Below, one piece after another: positions 16,169 to 22,800 of a stretch of 64,000 bases of DNA (positions are counted from its first letter, which is position 1; the number at the start of each line of letters is the position of its first letter). Both the position numbers and the translations under genes were made by a program. Below the pieces are notes generated by a model that was not told where the DNA came from, did not search any database, and worked only from the letters and a program-made list of their open reading frames with translations. The stretch is from an uncultured Bacteroidia bacterium (GTDB taxonomy: Bacteria > Bacteroidota > Bacteroidia > Bacteroidales > UBA932): contig CACZUR010000010.1 of the NCBI GenBank assembly GCA_902784435.1, forward strand, positions 34,833-98,832. The letters run 5' to 3'.

Positions 16169-17236
16169 TTACCCCTCCAGCCGATGCAGGTGGCAGAGGA
16201 TGAGGTGGCCGTCGGCGTCGCGAAGGTGCATCCCGTTGCCGCGGCAGTAGCGCCAGTATCGGCAGGAGGCGCATTCGTCGGTTTTCATCCAGGAACGGTC
16301 GCGGTAGGGCTGGTATCGGCTGTTCCAGACGTCCATGAAGTCGTCGCCCTTGTAGATGTTGCCCTGGCTGTAGTCGGCCCGGATGCTGGGGCAGGCGGCG
16401 ATGGCGCCGTCGGCCATGACGGAGCCGATGGTAATGCCGGCGCCGCAGAAGAAGAAGTGGTCGCGGACATCGCCCTCATAATTGCCCAGGAAGCCCTCAC
16501 AGCCGTAACTGACGCGGATGCGGCCTTCCCTGCGGGTTCGTTTGATGAACTCCATCACCCCGCGGAATTCCTCGCCGGAAAGCTGCAGCTCCGGGTCTTT
16601 CGCCGCCCGGCCCACCGGGAACACGGTGAATAGCCGCCACTCCTTGATGCCATTGCCGATGAGCAGTTCCTTGATGCGGTCCAGTTCCTGGTAGCTGCGC
16701 TGGTTCACGCAGGTGACCACGTCGTTCTCTACGACGCCCGACAGCGCCACCATCCGGGCGGCCGCCAGGGCTTTGGGGTAGCTTCCGGGAAGGCCCCGCA
16801 TCCACTCGTGGGTGGGGCCGATGCCGTCCAGGCTCACCGTCACGGCCCGGAGCCCGCTCTGCAGCAGACTGTGGTAGCGCTCCGGCGTGAGCAACTGTCC
16901 GTTGGTGACAATCCCCCAGGGGAAGCCCCGCTCGTAGAAAGCCTGGCCGCACGCTTCCAGGTCCCTTCGCATGAGCGGTTCGCCGCCGGTGACGTTGATC
17001 ATCACCTTGTGCGGGTCTGTATGCCGGGCGATGCTGTCCAGGACGGGCAGGAAGTCTTCCAGGGGCATGTCTTTTACATCCGACGTGACGCGGCAGTCGC
17101 TTCCGCAGTGGCGGCAATGCAGATTGCAGCGCAGGGTACATTCCCAAAACAGCGTGGTCAGGGGATGTTCCCTGATCACGCGTTCCATCACGGGCCTGGA
17201 GAGTTCCAGACCCAGTTTATGCCGGGCCGACAACAT
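16169..17236 (-). CDS. Radical SAM/SPASM enzyme of the rSAM/lipoprotein system
   Basis: This encodes 355 residues. The radical SAM cluster is at Cys37, Cys41 and Cys44 (CTLRCNLHCRHC), followed by INVTGGEPLMRRDL and TVSLDGIGPTHEWMRG. A C-terminal SPASM region carries many Cys (YGCEGFLG, FFFCGAG, AACPSI, CASCRYWRYCRGNG) and probably binds auxiliary Fe-S clusters. SPASM enzymes usually modify peptides. The gene directly follows, with 1 bp overlap, a lipoprotein gene of the type that accompanies this enzyme family in Bacteroidota (I recall the pair as TIGR04133/TIGR04134). I infer that the enzyme modifies this lipoprotein. The chemistry is unknown. Confidence 0.85.
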   Translation of the reverse strand: MLSARHKLGLELSRPVMERVIREHPLTTLFWECTLRCNLHCRHCGSDCRVTSDVKDMPLEDFLPVLDSIARHTDPHKVMINVTGGEPLMRRDLEACGQAFYERGFPWGIVTNGQLLTPERYHSLLQSGLRAVTVSLDGIGPTHEWMRGLPGSYPKALAAARMVALSGVVENDVVTCVNQRSYQELDRIKELLIGNGIKEWRLFTVFPVGRAAKDPELQLSGEEFRGVMEFIKRTRREGRIRVSYGCEGFLGNYEGDVRDHFFFCGAGITIGSVMADGAIAACPSIRADYSQGNIYKGDDFMDVWNSRYQPYRDRSWMKTDECASCRYWRYCRGNGMHLRDADGHLILCHLHRLEG

Positions 17237-18093
17237 TATTCCGCTTTCTTGAGCCGGATATCCACGGTGGCGCCGAAAGTGCCGTCGTCCCAGTTGCCGT
17301 CGCCTTCGGCCTGGCGGGTGAGAGTGGCTTCTTCACTGGCGCTTTCGAAAAGGCCGCCGTTGGCCTCACCGTCCACGTCCTTGCATTCTACGCGGACATT
17401 CGTGGCTCCCGGCCAGTCTTTCTCTTCCAGAGAGAACTGGCCTTGGGCATCCGTGACGCCGGCCGGGAGGTACATTTCCTCTTCCGGGCCGCTTTCCTGG
17501 TTCCACAGTTTGGCCAGCACTTCGATGCCGGGGATGGGTTTGCCGTCGGGATCTGTTACCGTTCCCTTGATCTGATAGGTGGCGTGGGGAACGCCATATT
17601 CGGCCGGTAGTTCTGTATAGTCGTTCAAAAGTGCCTGGAAGCCGATGGTGTAGGTTCCCATGTGCCAGTTGGATTTGCTGTCTTTTTCGAAGGTGATGTC
17701 CAGGTCTTTTTTGGCAAGCTCCTGCGTTTCGTACAGACCATTCTTCTCCCCGTCAATGTCCTCTATGCGCAAAGACAGTTTGTCGGAAGCCTCCTCGTAG
17801 TATTCCTGCAGCGTAGCCTGGACGGATCCGTCTTTCCCGCTGAGGACACTTTCTTCGTAGAAGGTCTGCTCCTCATTTTCGCCCGTGGGGTACGGACGGC
17901 GGTAGGTAACCCGCAGGCCTTCGATGCCCTCTCCGGTCCGGGCGTCTTTGACGCTGCCGACCAGTTTATAGGTGGCATGGGGCATGCCGTATTCTTCGCG
18001 CATTTGGATAATCTTGTCGCACGAAGTGAACCCCAGCAGCGAGAGGATGAATCCCGCCACGACTTCATAGAGATGGACGATTTTGGCTTTCAT
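17236..18093 (-). CDS. Lipoprotein partner of the radical SAM enzyme
   Basis: This encodes 285 residues with the lipobox Cys at residue 25 (SLLGFTSCDK). Two related domains follow, each opening with the same motif: EYGMPHATY near residues 34-42 and EYGVPHATY near 164-172. Each then reads like a transthyretin-like beta-sandwich (KLVGSVKDARTGEGIEGLRV and QIKGTVTDPDGKPIPGIEVL). The repeated EYGxPHATY is the likely recognition or modification site for the adjacent radical SAM enzyme. The stop overlaps the enzyme start by one base, so the two are made together. The gene lies 52 bp downstream of pyrH and may be read through from it. Confidence 0.82.
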   Translation of the reverse strand: MKAKIVHLYEVVAGFILSLLGFTSCDKIIQMREEYGMPHATYKLVGSVKDARTGEGIEGLRVTYRRPYPTGENEEQTFYEESVLSGKDGSVQATLQEYYEEASDKLSLRIEDIDGEKNGLYETQELAKKDLDITFEKDSKSNWHMGTYTIGFQALLNDYTELPAEYGVPHATYQIKGTVTDPDGKPIPGIEVLAKLWNQESGPEEEMYLPAGVTDAQGQFSLEEKDWPGATNVRVECKDVDGEANGGLFESASEEATLTRQAEGDGNWDDGTFGATVDIRLKKAE

Positions 18094-18145
18094 ACAGCGT
18101 TCAGTTTATACACAACATAAACCCGCCGGGCGCCGCTTCCTTGCA

Positions 18146-18850
18146 TTAAGGATGCACCAGCGTGCCCACCTTTTCTCCGGAAAGGAGTTTGGTGAGGTTG
18201 CCGGTGGCATTCATGTCAAAGACGATGATAGGCATTTTGCCGTCGGAGCACAGGGCGTAGGCCGTCTGGTCCATCACCTTCAGGTGCTTGGAGATGGCCT
18301 CGTCGAAGGAAAGCTCGTCGTATTTGACGGCCGACGGATCCTTTTCCGGATCGGCGGTATACACGCCGTCTACGCGGGTGCCCTTCAGGAGGGCATCGGC
18401 CCCGATTTCCAGGGCACGGAGGGCGGCGCCGCTGTCCGTGGTGAAGAAGGGGTTGCCGGTGCCGCCGGCGATGAGGGCCACGCCGCCGCGCTCCAGCACC
18501 TTTACGGCCTCGTCGCGCATGTAGTACTTGGCGTGGGGCTCCATGGGTGTAGATGTAAATACTTCTGCTTCAACGCCTTCTGACTGGATGAACATCTTCA
18601 GGGCCAGGGAGTTGATGACGGTGGCCAGCATGCCCATCTTGTCTCCGTCCACCCGGTCGAAGCCCTTGCCCACGCCCTGCAGGCCGCGGAAAATGTTGCC
18701 GCCGCCGTTCACGATGGCTACCTGTAGACCGGCCTTGGCCGCCGATGCAATTTCCTTGGCATATTTTTCCAGCCAAACCGTATCCAGACCCTTTCCGGCA
18801 GGGCCGCCGAGGCTTTCGCCCGAGAGTTTCAGTAAAACGCGTTTATACAT
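18146..18850 (-). CDS. pyrH: UMP kinase
   Basis: This encodes 234 residues, normal for bacterial UMP kinase. Family marks are the N-terminal YKRVLLKLSGESLGG, the VNGGGNIFRG loop, FFTTDSGAALRALEIGADAL and the DGVYTADPEKDPSA segment. The enzyme phosphorylates UMP to UDP in pyrimidine synthesis. The ATG at 18850 is chosen because it starts the conserved strand; a longer frame to 18904 would run past the -7 box at 18873-18881. Confidence 0.95.
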   Translation of the reverse strand: MYKRVLLKLSGESLGGPAGKGLDTVWLEKYAKEIASAAKAGLQVAIVNGGGNIFRGLQGVGKGFDRVDGDKMGMLATVINSLALKMFIQSEGVEAEVFTSTPMEPHAKYYMRDEAVKVLERGGVALIAGGTGNPFFTTDSGAALRALEIGADALLKGTRVDGVYTADPEKDPSAVKYDELSFDEAISKHLKVMDQTAYALCSDGKMPIIVFDMNATGNLTKLLSGEKVGTLVHP

Positions 18851-18872
18851 ATAATTCTTAACGATAATCCTA

Positions 18873-18923
18873 ACAAAAGTATCGAAATATTGGGAAACTT
18901 CCAAGAAAGATTCCTATATTTGC
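18873..18923. promoter_or_regulatory. Divergent promoters of pyrH and sdhC
   Basis: On the minus strand TACTTTTGT (18881-18873) is the -7 box of pyrH. On the plus strand TATATTTGC (18915-18923) is the -7 box of sdhC, with ATTG at 18889-18892 as a possible -33 box. Confidence 0.72.
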
Positions 18924-18952
18924 ATACTAAGACAAACAACTAAACAACAATA

Positions 18953-19714
18953 ATGGCTAACTTTTTAACCTCCTCCATCGGCAAGAAGTTCATTCAGAGC
19001 GTTTCCGGCGCTTTCCTTCTCATCTTCCTGCTCCTTCATGGCACCATCAATTTCTTCTCCGTCATAGATTCCCTGCACGGGAAATTCGCCAAGGTGGCGG
19101 CAGACGGTATGCCTTATACCCACGGTGACGGCTGGTTCCAGCTGGGCTGCGACTTCATGTCTTCGCCCGTGATCGACATCATGGTCCCCATCCTGGCCCT
19201 GGGCTTCCTCATCCACATCTGCTACGGTATCTGGCTGTCGGTAGACAATCTGCGCCGCAGGGGCGGTTACAAGCGCTACGAGGTGGCTTCCAAGGCCAAG
19301 AACGACAGCTGGAGCGCCAAGAATATGGCCGTGCTGGGTGTCATTATCCTCGGCTTCCTGTGCTTCCACCTCACCCATTTCTGGGCCAAGATGCAACTGC
19401 AGGAATTCATGGGCAGTGAGGCTGATAACCCGTATTTCCTGCTGCTGAACACCTTCCGCCACGAGTGGGTCCTGGCCCTGTACATCGTCTGGTTCGTGGC
19501 CATCTGGCTGCACCTGAACCATGGTTTCTGGAGCATGTTCCAGACCATCGGCTGGAATAACAAGAAGTGGCTGCCCCGCCTCAGGGTTATCGGCATCATC
19601 CTCAGCACCTTAATCGTGCTTCTGTTCGTCTGCACCGCCGTCAACGCCTACGTAGAGGCTCACTTCGTAACGGCATCGGCCCAGTGGACGGAACCCCTGC
19701 TGGCAAATTTTTAA
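18953..19714 (+). CDS. sdhC: Succinate dehydrogenase/fumarate reductase cytochrome b subunit
   Basis: This encodes 253 residues with five predicted transmembrane helices, matching the b558-type single-subunit anchor of Bacteroidota. Histidines placed to bind two hemes lie in LLHGTINFF, FLIHICYGIWL, FHLTHFW and WLHLNHGFW. The subunit anchors the flavoprotein and iron-sulfur subunits and exchanges electrons with quinone. In most Bacteroidota sdhA and sdhB follow directly. Here the next gene is trpB2 with its own regulation, and no sdhA or sdhB is in the window. Confidence 0.9.
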   Translation: MANFLTSSIGKKFIQSVSGAFLLIFLLLHGTINFFSVIDSLHGKFAKVAADGMPYTHGDGWFQLGCDFMSSPVIDIMVPILALGFLIHICYGIWLSVDNLRRRGGYKRYEVASKAKNDSWSAKNMAVLGVIILGFLCFHLTHFWAKMQLQEFMGSEADNPYFLLLNTFRHEWVLALYIVWFVAIWLHLNHGFWSMFQTIGWNNKKWLPRLRVIGIILSTLIVLLFVCTAVNAYVEAHFVTASAQWTEPLLANF

Positions 19715-19721
19715 ATTATTT

Positions 19722-19754
19722 CTTGCAATTGTAATTTCTATTGCACATCTTTGC
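19722..19754 (+). promoter_or_regulatory. Promoter of the trpB2 leader
   Basis: CTTG (19722-19725) and a near-consensus -7 box CATCTTTGC (19746-19754) are 20 bp apart. Transcription should start within a few bases of the leader-peptide ATG at 19761. Confidence 0.6.
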
Positions 19755-19760
19755 AAAAGA

Positions 19761-19811
19761 ATGAGAACAAACAACAATAACTGGTGGCGCACTTACAGTT
19801 CAGTCTTGTAA
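19761..19811 (+). CDS. Trp leader peptide
   Basis: This encodes the 16-residue peptide MRTNNNNWWRTYSSVL with two adjacent Trp codons at 19782-19787. It has the size, position and tandem Trp codons of an attenuator leader. A ribosome stalled at these codons for lack of charged Trp-tRNA would cover the first ACTTACA (19791-19797). The stop codon lies inside the segment that pairs with it. The Bacteroid-trp RNA motif described in Bacteroidetes has the same design. Confidence 0.85.
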   Translation: MRTNNNNWWRTYSSVL

Positions 19812-19874
19812 GTCGCTTTGCCGTAGTTATTTGTATAAAAGGCCCGCTGACTTACAGTGGGCCTTGTTTTTTTT
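19787..19874 (+). terminator. Trp attenuator: alternative hairpins and intrinsic terminator
   Basis: Segment 1 ACTTACA (19791-19797) can pair with segment 2 TGTAAGT (19807-19813), extended by GCG/CGC past one bulged base. Segment 2 can instead pair, over 8 bp, with GACTTACA (19849-19856), which lies in the loop of the terminator. The terminator stem is AAGGCCCGC (19839-19847) with GTGGGCCTT (19857-19865), followed by eight T (19867-19874). Stalling at the Trp codons frees segment 2, which then opens the terminator and lets trpB2 be read. Confidence 0.85.
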
Positions 19875-19908
19875 GAATTCAATGAACAAACATAAAACAC
19901 TTAACATT

Positions 19909-21273
19909 ATGAAACAGAAAAAGTACCTGCTTCCGGAATCCGAGATTCCCACTCATTTCTTTAACATTCAGGCCATTATGCCCAACAAGCCCCTGCCGTT
20001 CCTGCATCCGGCCACCAAGCAGCCCCTGAAGGCCGAAGACCTGTACCCCATCTTCTGCAAGGCCTGCGCCGACCAGGAACTGAACCAGACCGATGAGTGG
20101 ATCCCCATCCCGGAGGAAGTCCGGCAGCAGTATGCCGCTTACCGCTGTACGCCGCTGGTGCGTGCCTATGAACTGGAGGCGGCTCTGGGAACACCTGCCC
20201 ATATCTATTTCAAGAATGAGAGCGTATCGCCGGCGGGCAGCCACAAGCTCAATTCGGCCATCGCCCAGGCCTACTATGCCAAGGAGCAGGGCATCACCAA
20301 CCTCACCACCGAAACCGGTGCCGGCCAGTGGGGCGGTGCACTGAGTTATGCCACCAAAAAATTCGGCATCGACTGCGCCGTCTATATGGTGAAGGTGAGC
20401 TACGAGCAGAAGCCCTACCGTCGCTCCATCATGCAGACTTTCGGTGCGGCCATCACCCCCTCCCCGTCCATGAGCACCCGCGCGGGTAAAGACATCATCA
20501 CCCGCAACCCCAACGACCAGGGCTCCCTGGGTTGCGCCATTTCCGAGGCCATCGAACTGGCGGTGAGCACCCCCAACTGCAAATACGCCCTGGGTTCCGT
20601 GCTCAACCACGTGTGCCTGCACCAGAGCATTATCGGCCTGGAGGCAGAAAAACAGATGGAACTGGCCGGGGAGTATCCCGACATCGTGATTGCCTGTTTC
20701 GGCGGCGGCTCCAACTTCTCCGGAATAGCCTATCCGTTCATGCGCCACAACATCCTGGAAGGCAAGAAAACCCGTTTCATCGCGGCCGAGCCCTGTTCCT
20801 GCCCCAAACTCACCAAGGGCAAATTCGAGTACGACTTCGGCGACGAGGCCGGCATGACCCCGCTGCTTCCCATGTTCACCCTGGGCCACAGCTTCAAGCC
20901 CGCCTCCATCCACGCCGGCGGCCTTCGTTACCACGGTGCCGGCGTTATCCTGAGCCAGCTCATGAAGGACGGATATATGGAAGCCGTGGACATTGAGCAG
21001 CTGGATTCTTTCAAGGCTGGAGTACTGTTCGCCCGCACGGAGGGCATCATCCCCGCGCCGGAAAGCTGCCACGCCATTGCCGCTACTATCCAGGAAGCCC
21101 TCAAGTGCAAGGAAACCGGCGAGCAGAAGACCATCCTGTTCAATCTGTCCGGCCACGGTTTCGTGGATATGGGCGCCTACGACAGTTATTTCTCCGGCGA
21201 AATGCAGAACTACCACGTCTCCGACGGAGATCTGGCCAAGTTCATCGCATCGGCCGATGCCTTGAACAAGTAG
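19909..21273 (+). CDS. trpB: TrpB2-type tryptophan synthase beta chain
   Basis: This encodes 454 residues. It is longer than classic TrpB and fits the TrpB2 family. The PLP lysine is in NESVSPAGSHKLNSAIAQAY, and the glycine-rich phosphate loop is CFGGGSNFSG. TETGAGQWGGALSYATKKFG and GLRYHGAGVILSQLM are family phrases. It condenses serine with indole to tryptophan; TrpB2 enzymes often work without TrpA and can salvage free indole. No other trp gene is in the window. The upstream Trp attenuator ties its expression to Trp-tRNA charging. The ATG at 19909 opens MKQKKYLLPESEIP; an upstream in-frame ATG at 19882 is possible. Confidence 0.9.
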   Translation: MKQKKYLLPESEIPTHFFNIQAIMPNKPLPFLHPATKQPLKAEDLYPIFCKACADQELNQTDEWIPIPEEVRQQYAAYRCTPLVRAYELEAALGTPAHIYFKNESVSPAGSHKLNSAIAQAYYAKEQGITNLTTETGAGQWGGALSYATKKFGIDCAVYMVKVSYEQKPYRRSIMQTFGAAITPSPSMSTRAGKDIITRNPNDQGSLGCAISEAIELAVSTPNCKYALGSVLNHVCLHQSIIGLEAEKQMELAGEYPDIVIACFGGGSNFSGIAYPFMRHNILEGKKTRFIAAEPCSCPKLTKGKFEYDFGDEAGMTPLLPMFTLGHSFKPASIHAGGLRYHGAGVILSQLMKDGYMEAVDIEQLDSFKAGVLFARTEGIIPAPESCHAIAATIQEALKCKETGEQKTILFNLSGHGFVDMGAYDSYFSGEMQNYHVSDGDLAKFIASADALNK

Positions 21274-21293
21274 CCGAAACTTGCTAACTTTGC
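21262..21293 (+). promoter_or_regulatory. Promoter of the esterase gene
   Basis: TTG (21262-21264) and the -7 box TAACTTTGC (21285-21293) are 20 bp apart; the -33 box lies in the last codons of trpB2. The ATG at 21298 is six bases after the G of the -7 box, so the mRNA is predicted to be leaderless. Confidence 0.7.
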
Positions 21294-21297
21294 GGGC

Positions 21298-22155
21298 ATG
21301 AAACGGATTTGTATTGTTTTGACCCTTCTGGTCATGGGCTTTCAGGTGCTGGCCCAGAGTAAAATCGTTACAGAAAGCATCCGGAGTTCGGTTTTGGGCT
21401 GCGAACAGAAGTACAACGTATACCTGCCGGACGGCTACGATGCCGCCCGGACCTACCCGGTGGTGTATCTCCTGCACGGCCTGTACGGAGACTACAGCAA
21501 CTGGGCCAGGACGGGCCGTCTGAAAGATGTGGCCGACCCGCTCATCGCTTCCGGAGAGATTGTCCCCATGGTCATCATCATGCCCAATGCCGGCGACAGC
21601 GATGTGCACGGCTACCAGAACGGTTACTTCAACGTACAGGACTGGCCCTACGAAGACTTCTTCTATCAGGAGCTCCTGCCGGCCGCTGAGGCCAAATTCC
21701 ACTGCGGGGGCTCTAAGGGCCGGCGGGCCATCATGGGCCTGTCCATGGGCGGGGGCGGTACCATCGTCTATGCCCAGCGCCATCCGGACATGTTCTCCAG
21801 CGCCTATGGCATGAGCGCCTGGCTGGACAACAAGCAGCGCGAGGTGCGTGGGGAGAATCGGCCCGGCAGCAAGCTCACCATCACCGACAAGTCTGTCCGC
21901 GAACACTCGGCCCTGGACTTCCTGGACCAGGCCGATGCCGCCACCCTCGGCCGGCTCAAAACCGTGAAATGGTTCCTGGACTGCGGCGACGACGACTTCC
22001 TGCTGGACCTGTCGGAAGAACTGCACCGCAAGATGAAAAAAGCCGGCCTGAACAGCCAGCTGCGCGTGCGGGACGGCGGCCACACCTGGGAATACTGGCA
22101 CACGGCGCTTTATACCGCCCTGCCTTTCGCCAGCCGGAATTTCAGCGGCCGCTAG
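21298..22155 (+). CDS. Secreted esterase, alpha/beta hydrolase (esterase D/CE1 type)
   Basis: This encodes 285 residues with a signal peptide (MKRICIVLTLLVMGFQVLAQ). The family pattern is clear: LPDGYDAARTYPVVYLLHGL, IIMPNAGDSDVHG, the nucleophile elbow GLSMGGGGT, the acid in DCGDDDFL and the catalytic His in DGGHTWEYW. Relatives include antigen 85, feruloyl/acetyl xylan esterases and S-formylglutathione hydrolase. Export suggests a carbohydrate esterase, but the substrate cannot be read. The stop overlaps the convergent thiN gene by 4 bp. Confidence 0.87.
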   Translation: MKRICIVLTLLVMGFQVLAQSKIVTESIRSSVLGCEQKYNVYLPDGYDAARTYPVVYLLHGLYGDYSNWARTGRLKDVADPLIASGEIVPMVIIMPNAGDSDVHGYQNGYFNVQDWPYEDFFYQELLPAAEAKFHCGGSKGRRAIMGLSMGGGGTIVYAQRHPDMFSSAYGMSAWLDNKQREVRGENRPGSKLTITDKSVREHSALDFLDQADAATLGRLKTVKWFLDCGDDDFLLDLSEELHRKMKKAGLNSQLRVRDGGHTWEYWHTALYTALPFASRNFSGR

Positions 22156-22793
22156 TCCACCATCACCAGCGCGGTGGAAGGGTGATTGAAGTGGAGGGAA
22201 ACGATGGGGGCGGTGGTGCGGTTGAGGGTCGCTTTCCACCAGGCGTCAAAGACAACGTTGTCCGTGGGCCACTGCAGGCCTTTGGAGCTGATTCGCAGGG
22301 AGTTGTCGGCCGAAAAGAGGGAAAAGCGCCGGCCTTCGCCCAGGTGCAATTCACAGCTGTCGGTGATGGCGAAGGCGGTGCCGAAGTCCGACACCAGGGA
22401 AATCTTGCGTTCTCCCAGGTCAAACCGGCGGGGGTAGTCCATGAGCAGGCCCAGATTGCCGATGGTATGGTCTTCGCGCAGTCCGGTAGCGCCCAGAAGG
22501 ACAATCTCGGACACCTCCGGATGGTGCTCCAGTACCCAGCGCAGCGCCTTGGTCTGGTCGTTGTCCTCCTGCTCTTCCACGGGTACTACGATGTTCGAAA
22601 ACCGCTCCTGAAGCGCCTGGGGCAGGGAATCCATGTCGCCTACGACGGCCATCGGCATACGGTCCGGCCAGCGGTCCAAGTACTTCTGAAGGGCTCCGTC
22701 ACAGCACACGACCCCTTCGGCGCTGTCCAGCAGAAACAGCGGAAACGGCTCCGTGGGGAACGCCCCGTTGCAGAGAATGACAATAGAATTCAT
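22152..22793 (-). CDS. thiN: Thiamine diphosphokinase
   Basis: This encodes 213 residues. The TPK catalytic domain has CDGALQKYLDRW, the metal-binding GDMDSLPQAL and EDNDQTKALRWVLEH. Next comes LLGATGLREDHTIGNLGLLM, and a C-terminal beta domain follows. The enzyme transfers diphosphate from ATP to thiamine. It is the last gene of the alaS - lptG::fmt - thiN operon, 7 bp after the fusion gene. The ATG at 22793 opens the first strand MNSIVILCNG. Confidence 0.9.
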   Translation of the reverse strand: MNSIVILCNGAFPTEPFPLFLLDSAEGVVCCDGALQKYLDRWPDRMPMAVVGDMDSLPQALQERFSNIVVPVEEQEDNDQTKALRWVLEHHPEVSEIVLLGATGLREDHTIGNLGLLMDYPRRFDLGERKISLVSDFGTAFAITDSCELHLGEGRRFSLFSADNSLRISSKGLQWPTDNVVFDAWWKATLNRTTAPIVSLHFNHPSTALVMVD

Positions 22794-22800
22794 GGCAGGG

